DNA of 64,000 nt from CALZJC01 sp041574955 (lineage in GTDB: Bacteria; Acidobacteriota; Thermoanaerobaculia; Multivoradales; JAHEKO01): the NCBI GenBank assembly GCA_041574955.1, contig JBFGNS010000001.1:1-64000 (forward strand). The letters run 5' to 3'. Positions within the stretch are counted from its first letter, which is position 1. The number at the start of each line of letters is the position of its first letter. Both the position numbers and the translations under genes were made by a program. The notes beneath the pieces were generated by a model, which saw nothing but the letters and a program-made list of their open reading frames with translations, made no database searches and was not told the origin of the DNA. Of this stretch, positions 56,577 to 64,000 are shown one piece after another.

Positions 56577-56919
56577 CTGGAACCTCCTGGCTGGCCGGGG
56601 ACAGGCCCGGCGATGGCTACCGGCTCGACCGTGCGGCCGGAGCATGGTGGCTGCCGGGGGTCGGCGGCCCTGCTTCGGAGCTCCGGGGTCGCCCCGTGCG
56701 AGCAGCGGCAAAAAGGACGCATTGATTCTATCAGGTGGCGGGCCGAGGCCGCCCGCGGCGAGTCAAACCGCGCCGCTTCAGGAGGTTACGCCGAGGGGCG
56801 GAATCCGTCTCGCGGATCGGCTACAATCCGGGCGTCTCAAGACCATCGCTTTCAGCGGGGGCGCCGGAGTCGCCGGGTCGGTCGCGCCGGTGCAGTTCCG
56901 CAGGCTGAAGGGAGGCGCC
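56577..56919. other. Divergent gap between xdhD and the NCS2 permease
   Basis: About 343 bases with no gene. An A+T patch at 56711-56732 gives TAGAAT on the minus strand, possibly a -10 for the xdhD operon, and TACAAT at 56822-56827 is a possible -10 for the permease; neither has a convincing -35. No riboswitch fold was recognised, though purine control would be expected for these operons. Confidence 0.4.
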
Positions 56920-58443
56920 ATGTCCGAAGCAGGCTCGTCGACCACCGGTCACGTGCAGCCGATCTACGCGATCGAAGACCGCCCGCCGCCGGGTCGCGCC
57001 TTCGTTCTCGGCGCGCAGCACGTGCTGACGATGTTCGGCGCGACGGTCAGCGTGCCGCTGCTGTTCGGTCCGGTGATGGGGATGAGCGCGGCCGAGACCG
57101 CGCGGCTGATCTCGGCGGTGATGCTGTGCTCCGGACTGGCGACGCTGGTCCAGACCACCATCGGCTCGCGGCTGCCGATCGTGCAGGGCGTGTCGTTCTC
57201 GTTCCTGGCCGCCTTCTTCCTGATCATCAGCGAGGTCGGCCAGGAGGCGGCGGCGGCGGGAGTGGCGGTCGGGCCGCTGGCGATGCAGTACATCGCCGGC
57301 GCGATCATCGCCGGCTCGCTGATCGAGATCCTGATCGGCTTCAGCGGGCTGGTCGGGGTGCTGCGCAAGGCGCTGTCGCCGGTGGTCATCGGACCGGTCA
57401 TCATGCTGATCGGCCTTGCGCTGTTCCAGCACGGCGCGCCCAAGGCCGGCACCCACTGGCCGATCTCGAGCCTGACCATCGTGCTGATCGTCGTCTTCTC
57501 GCTGGTGCTGGCCCGCAAGCACAGGTTCTTCAGGCTGTTCCCGATCCTCACCGCGGTGATCGCGGTGACCACGGTCTGTTTCGTGCTCACAAAGACCGGC
57601 GCGTTCCCGGCCGGGCACCCCTCCCACGTCAGCCTGGAGGCGGTCGAGCAGTCGAGCTGGGTGCGGCTGTCGCCCGGCGAGCTGTTCTTCCCGTGGGGCG
57701 CGCCGAAGTTCAAGCTGGGGTTCTTCCTCGCCATCCTGGCCGCCTACCTGGCGTCGATGATCGAGTCGATCGGCGACTATCACGCCGCTTCGTACATGGC
57801 GGGCGGCGGCGACCCGACGCCCCGCCAGCTCAACCGGGGGATCGGCTCGGAGGGCATCGGCTGCCTGCTGACCGGCGTGTTCGGCGGCTTCGCCTCGACC
57901 TCCTACTCCGAGAACATCGGCCTGATCGGCCTCACCAAGGTGGGCTCGCGCTGGGTGGTCCAGGTGGGAGCTCTGCTGCTGGTTGCGCTCGGTATCTTCG
58001 GCAAGTTCGGCGGCTTCGCCGCCGCCATCCCCGGCCCGGTGGTGGGCGGGCTGTACTGCGCGCTGTTCGGCCTGATCGCGGCGATCGGGGTCCAGCAGCT
58101 GGCCAAGGCGGACCTGTCGAGCGACCGCAACCTGTTCATCGCCGGCTTCTCGCTGTTCATGGGCCTGTCGGTGCCCGCCTACTTCGCCGCCCGCGCCAGC
58201 GCCGACCTGCTGGGACCTGGGCAGACCCTGGCGATGTACACGCCGAGCGCCGAGAGCCTGCTGGCGAGCCTGCCGGCGACCCTCGGCGGGGTGCTCACCT
58301 CGATCGGCTCGACCGGCATGGCGGTGGCCGCGGTCTTCGGCATCCTGCTCGACAACCTGATACCGGGCAGCCCGGAGGAGCGCGGTCTGGGGCCCAGCAC
58401 GCTGGTGCCCGAGGGCGGCGACATCGGGGTGGGGGGGGAGTGA
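56920..58443 (+). CDS. NCS2 (NAT) nucleobase permease, uracil/xanthine type
   Basis: A 507-residue transporter of the UraA/XanQ/UacT branch. The NAT signature reads ENIGLIGLTK (E-N-x-G-x4-T-K), inside the characteristic SYSENIGLIGLTKVGSRWV region; other landmarks are LGAQHVLTMFGATVSVPLLFG at the N-terminus and SIGDYHAASYMAGG. Twelve to fourteen helices. It imports a nucleobase, possibly urate or xanthine given the neighbours. GGGAGG lies before ATG 56920. Second NCS2 permease in the island, with the AzgA-type one serving other purines. Confidence 0.92.
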   Translation: MSEAGSSTTGHVQPIYAIEDRPPPGRAFVLGAQHVLTMFGATVSVPLLFGPVMGMSAAETARLISAVMLCSGLATLVQTTIGSRLPIVQGVSFSFLAAFFLIISEVGQEAAAAGVAVGPLAMQYIAGAIIAGSLIEILIGFSGLVGVLRKALSPVVIGPVIMLIGLALFQHGAPKAGTHWPISSLTIVLIVVFSLVLARKHRFFRLFPILTAVIAVTTVCFVLTKTGAFPAGHPSHVSLEAVEQSSWVRLSPGELFFPWGAPKFKLGFFLAILAAYLASMIESIGDYHAASYMAGGGDPTPRQLNRGIGSEGIGCLLTGVFGGFASTSYSENIGLIGLTKVGSRWVVQVGALLLVALGIFGKFGGFAAAIPGPVVGGLYCALFGLIAAIGVQQLAKADLSSDRNLFIAGFSLFMGLSVPAYFAARASADLLGPGQTLAMYTPSAESLLASLPATLGGVLTSIGSTGMAVAAVFGILLDNLIPGSPEERGLGPSTLVPEGGDIGVGGE

Positions 58444-58511
58444 AGCCGACCGGCGGCGGCCGGCGGCGGAGCCAGAAGAGCTTTCCAAGGTTCACGAAAG
58501 GAGTGTTACGG

Positions 58512-59642
58512 ATGTTCACTGAATCGAGATCCAAGTTCCTGGCGACGGCTCTCTGCCTGGGCGCCGTCGGCGGCCTGCTGTTGATCGGCTGTGGCGGTGG
58601 CGAGGAGCCGGCCGCGCCGGCGGGCGGCGAGCAGGAGGCGGGTGGCGTTGCGGTCAAGGCGGCGTTCGTCTACGTCAGCCCGGTGGGCGACGCCGGCTGG
58701 ACGCTGGCGCACGACAAGGGGCGCCAGGCCATCGACGAGCTGCCGTACGTCGAGACGGCCTACACCGAGGCGGTGCCCGAGGGCGCCGAGGCCGAACGCA
58801 CCATCCGGCAGTACGTACGCGGCGGCTACAACCTGATCTTCACCACCAGCTTCGGCTACATGGATCCGACGATCAACGTGGCGGCGTCGAGCCCGGACGT
58901 GGTCTTCATGCACTGCTCCGGGTTCAAGACGGCGGACAACGTCGGGACCTACTTCGGGCGGATGTACCAGCCGCGCTACCTGTCGGGCATGGTGGCCGGG
59001 ATGATGAGCAAGTCCGGCAAGCTCGGCTACGTCGCGGCCCACCCGATCCCGGAGGTGATCCGCGGCATCAACGCCTTCGCGCTCGGCGCGCGGTCGGTGA
59101 ACCCCAAGACCAAGGTGCACGTGGTCTGGACCCAGACCTGGTACGACCCGGCGAAGGAGCGCGAGGCGGCGGAGAGCCTGCTCGACATCGGTGCCGACGT
59201 CATCGCGCAGCACCAGGACACGCCGGCTCCGCAGCAGGCGGCGGAGAAGCGCGGCAACTACAGCATCGGCTACAACTCCGACATGACGAGCTTTGCCCCC
59301 GCCGCCCACCTGACGGCGCCGGTCTGGAACTGGGCGGTGGTCTATAAGCGGGTGGCCGAGGAGGTGCACAACGGCACCTGGACCTCGTCTCAGTACTGGG
59401 GCGGCATGGAGGACGGCGTGGTGGGTCTGGCGCCATACAGCGACCTGGTGCCGCAAGAGGTGCGCGATGCGGTCGAGGCCAAGAAGGCCGAGATCGTGGC
59501 CGGCTCGTGGGACGTCTTCACCGGCCCGATCAACAACCAGGCCGGCGAGCCCTGGGTGGCGGCCGGCGAGCGTATGTCGGACCAGGACATGCTGGGCATG
59601 ACCGCCTTCGTCGAGGGCGTGGTGGGCACCATCCCGCAGTAG
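58512..59642 (+). CDS. BMP-family nucleoside-binding lipoprotein
   Basis: A 376-residue substrate-binding protein of the Bmp/PnrA family, which delivers nucleosides to ABC transporters. Lipobox LLIGC (Cys about 27), Ala/Gly/Glu linker, then KAAFVYVSPVGDAGW, HDKGRQAID, NLIFTTSFGYMDP, HCSGFKTADNVGTYFGRMYQ, LSGMVAGMMSKSGKLGYVA and QHQDTPAPQQAAEKRG, the family ligand regions. The ATPase and two permease genes follow in the same direction. The 68-base gap to the upstream permease has AAAGGAG nine bases before ATG. Confidence 0.93.
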   Translation: MFTESRSKFLATALCLGAVGGLLLIGCGGGEEPAAPAGGEQEAGGVAVKAAFVYVSPVGDAGWTLAHDKGRQAIDELPYVETAYTEAVPEGAEAERTIRQYVRGGYNLIFTTSFGYMDPTINVAASSPDVVFMHCSGFKTADNVGTYFGRMYQPRYLSGMVAGMMSKSGKLGYVAAHPIPEVIRGINAFALGARSVNPKTKVHVVWTQTWYDPAKEREAAESLLDIGADVIAQHQDTPAPQQAAEKRGNYSIGYNSDMTSFAPAAHLTAPVWNWAVVYKRVAEEVHNGTWTSSQYWGGMEDGVVGLAPYSDLVPQEVRDAVEAKKAEIVAGSWDVFTGPINNQAGEPWVAAGERMSDQDMLGMTAFVEGVVGTIPQ

Positions 59643-59655
59643 ATCCACCGGCGAC

Positions 59656-59681
59656 GGTCCGGCGGCGGACGCCGCCGGACC
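59656..59681 (+). repeat. Intercistronic hairpin between binding protein and ATPase genes
   Basis: GGTCCGGCGGC (59656-59666) and GCCGCCGGACC (59671-59681) form a perfect 11-bp stem with a four-base GGAC loop, 14 bases after the binding-protein stop and 13 before the ATPase start. It lacks a T-tract, so it is not a classical terminator. Such hairpins protect the abundant binding-protein mRNA from decay and lower transporter subunit levels; that role is inferred. Confidence 0.7.
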
Positions 59682-59694
59682 GGGTTCGAGGCCC

Positions 59695-61257
59695 ATGACC
59701 GAGCCATCTGCAGAAAGCGCCGAGCCACGGACCGCAAGCGAGGTCGCGGTGGCGCTGCGCGGCATCACCAAGCGGTTCCCCGGGGTGATCGCCAACGACA
59801 GCGTAGACCTCGAGCTGCGGCGCGGCGAGATCCACACGCTGCTGGGTGAGAACGGCGCCGGCAAGAGCACGCTGATGAACGTGCTGACCGGCATCTACCG
59901 CCCCGAGGCCGGCACCATCGAGGTATGGGGCGAGCCGGTGCAGCTGAGATCCCCCAAGGACGCGATCGACCTGGGGATCGGCATGGTGCACCAGAGCTTC
60001 AAGCTGGTGGCGACCCACACCGTGACCGAGAACATCATTCTCGGGCTCGGGCGGGGCCTCGCGCCGGTCGATCTCGACAAGGCGGAGAAGAGGGTCGGCG
60101 AGCTGTCCCGGCGCTACGGGCTCGAGGTCGACCCGGCGGCGAGCGTCTGGCAGCTGTCGATCGGCGAGCAGCAGCGGGTCGAGATTCTCAAGATCCTCTA
60201 CCGCGGAGCCCGCATCCTGCTGCTCGACGAGCCGACGGCGGTGCTCACGCCGCAGGAGGCCGACGAGCTGTTCGTCACCCTGCGGGCGATGCGCGAGAAG
60301 GGCCACTCGATCGTCTTTATCTCCCACAAGCTGGACGAGGTGATGGCCATCTCGGACCGCGTGACGGTGCTGCGCGGCGGCAGGAACGTGGGCACGGTAG
60401 AGGCCGCGGGTACCAGCCCGCAGCAGCTGTCAAACCTCATGGTGGGCCGCGAGATCCGCTTCACCAGGTTCCCGCGGCGCGACGAGCTGGGGGAGCTGGT
60501 GCTCGAGGTCGAGGGAGTCAGCGCCACCAACAGCCGCGGCCTGCCGGCGCTCACCGACGTCAGCTTCACTGTCAAGGCGGGCGAGATCCTGGGCTTCGCC
60601 GGCGTCGCCGGCAACGGCCAGGAGGAGCTGGCGCAGGTCGTCACCGGCCTGATCCAACCCGACCGCGGGGCGGTGCGGGTGAACCAGCGGCCGATGCAGG
60701 GGGCCAGCGCTCGCAAGTTCATCGACGCGGGAGTCAGCTACGTGCCGGCCGACCGCCACGGGGTCGCCACGGTCGGCGACATGTCGCTGAGCAACAACAG
60801 CGTGCTGCGCCGCTACCGGGAGGCCGAGTTCGGCAGCGGCCCGTTCCTCAACTTCACCGCCGCCACGATCTACGCGCGCGAGCTCATCAAGCAGTACGAC
60901 ATCAAGACGCCCGGCGCGCGCACCCCGGTCCGTCAGCTGTCCGGCGGCAACCTGCAGAAGGTGATCCTGGCGCGCGAGATGACCACCCGCCACCGGCTGC
61001 TGGTGGTGATGTCGGCGACCCGCGGGCTGGACGTCGGCGCCACCGAGTTCGTGCGGCAGGCGCTCAACGAGCACCGTCACCAGGGCGGCGCCATCGTGCT
61101 CATCTCGGAGGACCTGGAGGAGCTGCTGAGCCTGTCAGACCGCATCGCGGTGCTGTTCCACGGCCGGATCATGGGCATCGTGGACGCCGCCGACGCGGAG
61201 ATCGAGACCCTGGGGCTGATGATGGCGGGCCGCCCGCTGTCCGAGGTGGGCGCCTGA
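59695..61257 (+). CDS. Nucleoside ABC transporter ATP-binding protein (two ATPase domains)
   Basis: A 520-residue YufO/NupO-type protein with two nucleotide-binding domains. Domain 1 is complete: LGENGAGKSTLM (Walker A), LSIGEQQRVEILK (signature), LLLDEPTAVL (Walker B). Domain 2 has a degenerate Walker A (GVAGNGQEEL), with LSGGNLQKVILAREM and ATRGLDVGA; its Walker B is changed to LLVVMSATRG, so only one site may hydrolyse ATP, as in sugar and nucleoside importers. Its stop overlaps the first permease start (TGATG). Powers uptake with the two permeases. Confidence 0.94.
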   Translation: MTEPSAESAEPRTASEVAVALRGITKRFPGVIANDSVDLELRRGEIHTLLGENGAGKSTLMNVLTGIYRPEAGTIEVWGEPVQLRSPKDAIDLGIGMVHQSFKLVATHTVTENIILGLGRGLAPVDLDKAEKRVGELSRRYGLEVDPAASVWQLSIGEQQRVEILKILYRGARILLLDEPTAVLTPQEADELFVTLRAMREKGHSIVFISHKLDEVMAISDRVTVLRGGRNVGTVEAAGTSPQQLSNLMVGREIRFTRFPRRDELGELVLEVEGVSATNSRGLPALTDVSFTVKAGEILGFAGVAGNGQEELAQVVTGLIQPDRGAVRVNQRPMQGASARKFIDAGVSYVPADRHGVATVGDMSLSNNSVLRRYREAEFGSGPFLNFTAATIYARELIKQYDIKTPGARTPVRQLSGGNLQKVILAREMTTRHRLLVVMSATRGLDVGATEFVRQALNEHRHQGGAIVLISEDLEELLSLSDRIAVLFHGRIMGIVDAADAEIETLGLMMAGRPLSEVGA

Positions 61258-62342
61258 TGGCGGCGCGCCTCGAGCTGCGGCTCAACCCGTCGCGCAAGCT
61301 CGAGTACCTGGTGCCGGTGTTCTCGGTGCTGCTGTCGCTGGTGGTCTGTGCCGGGCTGCTGCTGGCCACCGGCACCAATCCGCTGGTCGCCTACGGCGCC
61401 ATGCTGCGCGAAGCGTTCGGCTCGTCGTACGGCTTCGCCGAGGTGCTGGTCAAGGCGACGCCGCTCATCCTGTGCGGGTTGGGGGTGATGCTGGCGTTCA
61501 AGATGCTGTTCTGGAACATCGGCGCCGAAGGCCAGCTCCACATGGGCGCCTGGGGCGCCACCGCGGTGGTGATGACCGGCTGGCAGGGACCGGGCTGGTT
61601 GATGATCCCGGCCATGATGGTGGCGGCGATGGCCGCCGGCGCGCTATGGGCGCTGATCCCGGCGTATCTCAAGGTGCGGCTGAACACCAACGAGATCATC
61701 ACCACTCTGCTGCTCAACTACGTCGCCATCCTGTGGGTGGCGCACTTCATCTACGGTCCGTGGAAGGATCCGGTGAGCTTCGGCTTTCCGATGACCCAGC
61801 AGTTCCCGCCCGGCGCCCAGCTGCCCAGGCTGGCAGACAGCCGCGTCCATCTCGGCTTCCTGGTGGCGCTGGCGCTGGTGGTGGTCGTCTACTTCGTGCA
61901 GGAGAAGAGCCGCTGGGGCTTCGAGATCGCGGTCACCGGAGGCAACCCGCGCGCCGCCGAGTACGCCGGCATGAACGCCGCGCGCAACGTGCTGGTGGTG
62001 ATGGCGATCAGCGGCGGGCTGGCCGGGCTGGCCGGCATGGTGGAGGTGAGCGCCATCCAGCTCAAGCTGCTCAAGGACATCTCGCCCCACGCCGCGCCGT
62101 ACGGCTACACGGCGATCATCATCGCCTGGCTGGCGCGCCGCAACCCTTGGGGGGTGCTGCTGGTGTCGATCCTGATGGGGGCGCTGTACGTCGGCGGCGA
62201 GACGGTGCAGATCACCATGAAGCTGCCGGTGAACATCGTCCTGATCATCCAGGCGCTGATCCTGTTCTTCGTCCTGGGAGGCGACATCCTGTCGCGTTAC
62301 CGGCTGGTCTTCGACCGCCAGGAGGCTGTCGGTGGAGGGTGA
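61257..62342 (+). CDS. Nucleoside ABC transporter permease 1 (YufP-like)
   Basis: A 361-residue inner-membrane permease of the branched-chain/nucleoside type: N-terminal cytoplasmic tail and helix (VPVFSVLLSLVVCAGLLLA), TPLILCGLGVMLAFKMLFWNIGAEGQ, TNEIITTLLLNYVA, GGNPRAAEYAGMNAARN, then YTAIIIAWLARRNPWGVL. About nine helices. It shares one base with the ATPase stop and overlaps the second permease by 11 bases, so the four-gene operon is tightly coupled. Confidence 0.93.
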   Translation: MAARLELRLNPSRKLEYLVPVFSVLLSLVVCAGLLLATGTNPLVAYGAMLREAFGSSYGFAEVLVKATPLILCGLGVMLAFKMLFWNIGAEGQLHMGAWGATAVVMTGWQGPGWLMIPAMMVAAMAAGALWALIPAYLKVRLNTNEIITTLLLNYVAILWVAHFIYGPWKDPVSFGFPMTQQFPPGAQLPRLADSRVHLGFLVALALVVVVYFVQEKSRWGFEIAVTGGNPRAAEYAGMNAARNVLVVMAISGGLAGLAGMVEVSAIQLKLLKDISPHAAPYGYTAIIIAWLARRNPWGVLLVSILMGALYVGGETVQITMKLPVNIVLIIQALILFFVLGGDILSRYRLVFDRQEAVGGG

Positions 62343-63270
62343 TCTCGGTGTCCTGATCGTGGCGATCCTGCAGGCGGCGGTGCGCTCGGGCACGCCGATC
62401 CTGTTCGTCTGTATCGGCGAGATCTTTGCCGAGCGGGCGGGAGTGCTCAACGTCGGCCTCGAGGGTCTGATGCTGGTCGGCGCCATCGCCGGCTTCACCG
62501 CCGGCTTTACCGCCGGCAACCCGGTGGTCGGGGTGCTGGTGGCCGCCGTGGCCGGCGCCGTGTTCTCGTTGATCCACGCCTTCGTCACCATCACCCTGCG
62601 CGCCGACCAGATCGTCAGCGGGCTCACCCTGACCATCCTGGGGACCGGTATCAGCGGCTTCTTCGGCAAGCCGATGATCGGCCAGGTCGGGCCCGGGTTC
62701 GACAAGCTGCCGGTGCCGGGGCTGTCGCAGATCCCGGTGCTGGGCCAGGTGCTGTTCGAGCAGGACGCCATGGTCTACCTGTCGTACCTGCTGGTGCCGG
62801 TCGCCTGGTGGGTGCTGTACAAGAGCCACCTGGGGCTGGCCATCCGCTCGGTGGGGGAGAGCCCGGCCACCGCCGACTCGCTGGGCGTGCCGGTGGTGCG
62901 CATCCGCTACGGCTGCGTGCTGTTCGGCGGCGCCATGGCCGGCATCGGTGGCGCCTACCTGTCGCTGGCCTACACCACGATGTGGATCGAGCAGATGAGC
63001 GGCGGGCGCGGCTGGATCACGCTGGCGCTGGTCATCTTCGCCGGCTGGGACCCTGCCAAGGCCATTCTGGGCGCCTACCTGTTCGGCGGCGCCGACGCCC
63101 TGCAGCTACGCATCCAGGCGGTCGGGCTGGGCATCCCGACCTACTTCCTGATGATGCTGCCGTACGTTCTGACGATCGTCATCCTGGTGCTGGCTTCGCG
63201 CGCCACGCTGCGCCAGCGGCTCGGCGCCCCCGCGGCGCTCGGGCTGCCCTGGGCGAGAGAGGAGCGTTAG
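62332..63270 (+). CDS. Nucleoside ABC transporter permease 2 (YufQ-like)
   Basis: A 312-residue partner permease: RSGTPILFVCIGEIFAERAG, LNVGLEGLMLVGAIAG, RADQIVSGLTLTILGTGI, YKSHLGLAIRSVGESP and FAGWDPAKAILGAYLFGGADAL, all typical. GTG 62332 has AGGAGG upstream inside the first permease gene, an 11-base overlap. With permease 1 it forms the heterodimeric channel for nucleosides. The outer-membrane porin gene follows after 51 bases. Confidence 0.93.
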   Translation: MEGDLGVLIVAILQAAVRSGTPILFVCIGEIFAERAGVLNVGLEGLMLVGAIAGFTAGFTAGNPVVGVLVAAVAGAVFSLIHAFVTITLRADQIVSGLTLTILGTGISGFFGKPMIGQVGPGFDKLPVPGLSQIPVLGQVLFEQDAMVYLSYLLVPVAWWVLYKSHLGLAIRSVGESPATADSLGVPVVRIRYGCVLFGGAMAGIGGAYLSLAYTTMWIEQMSGGRGWITLALVIFAGWDPAKAILGAYLFGGADALQLRIQAVGLGIPTYFLMMLPYVLTIVILVLASRATLRQRLGAPAALGLPWAREER

Positions 63271-63321
63271 CGCGGCCAGGCCGCCCGCAACACCCCACAA
63301 CTTCAACGGGAGACCCCACAG

Positions 63322-64000
63322 ATGAAACGACCCGCGAACCGATCGAGCCTTCTGATCACCCTGCTGTTGGCGTTGGTGTGGGCGGGCGCGCTGCCCGCCG
63401 GCGCCGCCATCTGGAGCAACACCGAGCTGCACATCCAGGTGGGCACGCTCGACACGCCCCAGTTCCTGGTCGACCTGTTCGGCGATCTGCCCGACAAGAG
63501 CACCACGATCTTCACCCTGCAGCACGCCAGCGGCTGGAAGTACGGCGACAACTTCTTCTTCTTCGACGTCATCTCGGCCGAGGGCGGCGGTTTCAACGAC
63601 TACGACACCTACGGCGAGTGGTACTCCTACTTCAGCTTCCGCAAGATGGCGGGCAAGGAGGAGATGAAGGGTGCGCTCAAGGACGTGCGCTTCATTGCCG
63701 GCTTCAACTGGGCGCCGGACGCCGACGTGCGCAAGTACCTGCCAGGCATCGGGCTGTCCTGGAACGCGCCGGGCTTCGCTTTCCTCAACACCGACTTCAC
63801 CCTGTACATCGACGACAGCGTGGGCGTCGCCGGCGGCGGCTCGGCGCCGAGCGAGGACGACTCGTTCATGATCGACGTCAACTGGGCGCGGCCGTTCGGC
63901 GGCGGCAAGTGGTCCATCGAGGGCCATGCCGAGTACATCGGCTCGCGCACCGACGAGTTCGGCGGCAACGTCTCGTCCTGGATCCTGGCCCAGCCGCAGC
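63322..64000 (+). CDS. Tsx-like outer-membrane nucleoside channel, partial at right edge
   Basis: The first 226 residues are visible; the gene runs off the window. Signal peptide (SSLLITLLLALVWAGALPAGAA), then beta-strand-type sequence ELHIQVGTL, IFTLQHASGWKYGDNFFFFDVI, YDTYGEWYSYFSF, IAGFNWAPDADVR, resembling Tsx/DUF5020 outer-membrane channels for nucleosides. It is 51 bases downstream of the nucleoside ABC operon, so it probably supplies the outer-membrane step of the same uptake route. Confidence 0.85.
   Translation, partial: MKRPANRSSLLITLLLALVWAGALPAGAAIWSNTELHIQVGTLDTPQFLVDLFGDLPDKSTTIFTLQHASGWKYGDNFFFFDVISAEGGGFNDYDTYGEWYSYFSFRKMAGKEEMKGALKDVRFIAGFNWAPDADVRKYLPGIGLSWNAPGFAFLNTDFTLYIDDSVGVAGGGSAPSEDDSFMIDVNWARPFGGGKWSIEGHAEYIGSRTDEFGGNVSSWILAQPQ

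Overview
The window is a GC-rich bacterial chromosome segment with short intergenic gaps, ATGA/GTGA gene overlaps, GTG/TTG starts and clear Shine-Dalgarno sites. Outer-membrane export and porin genes indicate a diderm. A Ser/Thr kinase fused to a TolB-like and TPR module, lipoprotein proteases and an RpoD/RhlE neighbourhood fit an Acidobacteriota-like lineage, but this is inferred from gene style; no rRNA or other phylogenetic marker is present. No tRNA, rRNA, CRISPR array or insertion sequence was seen.

Left part (1-23.6 kb): truncated GTP-dependent PEP carboxykinase; a heavy-metal-type RND efflux operon (His-rich small protein, TolC-like, His-rich adaptor lipoprotein, RND pump); a sigma factor with a Cys/His C-terminal extension; a membrane-anchored PAN-like protein; an eroded AAA/TPR ATPase pseudogene; a translationally coupled GNAT / PP-loop / Ser-Thr kinase trio; a serine hydrolase, a CPBP protease and a flavin oxidoreductase; a frameshifted unknown gene and a frameshifted MarR gene; a RhlE-like helicase; and a primary sigma factor whose region 1.1 extends upstream of any ordinary start codon.

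The most unusual locus is 23.75-28.3 kb. It holds a RimK/MvdD-like ATP-grasp ligase, a second protein resembling a degenerate ATP-grasp enzyme, a 313-residue protein in which nineteen consecutive Asp residues each have a Lys exactly four residues earlier (a KxxxD ladder), and a divergently transcribed S41-type peptidase. I read it as a candidate graspetide-like (omega-ester/amide RiPP) system in which ATP-grasp enzymes could install Lys-Asp side-chain lactams along a long helix. This is inference, and an ion-paired helix with no modification is the main alternative.

Middle (28.5-39 kb): a metallo-beta-lactamase-fold hydrolase, a three-gene block of secreted lipoprotein and trypsin-like proteases, small membrane proteins, a GT39-like membrane glycosyltransferase, M15 and M14 peptidases likely acting on peptidoglycan peptides, and a secreted RNase T2.

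Right part (39-64 kb) is a large purine-catabolism and uptake island. It contains YgeW carbamoyltransferase, carbamate kinase, XdhA/XdhB, an AzgA-type purine permease, a short YgfK-like iron-sulfur protein, a YgeY-like M20 hydrolase, a nucleoside-deaminase-fold enzyme, an SsnA-like amidohydrolase, an XdhD-like molybdenum hydroxylase, a second NCS2 permease, a BMP-type nucleoside ABC transporter and a partial Tsx-like outer-membrane channel. Together these could import nucleosides and nucleobases across both membranes, oxidise and deaminate them, and recover ATP through carbamoyl phosphate. The ygeX and hyuA homologues of the corresponding E. coli and gut-anaerobe gene set are not in this window.
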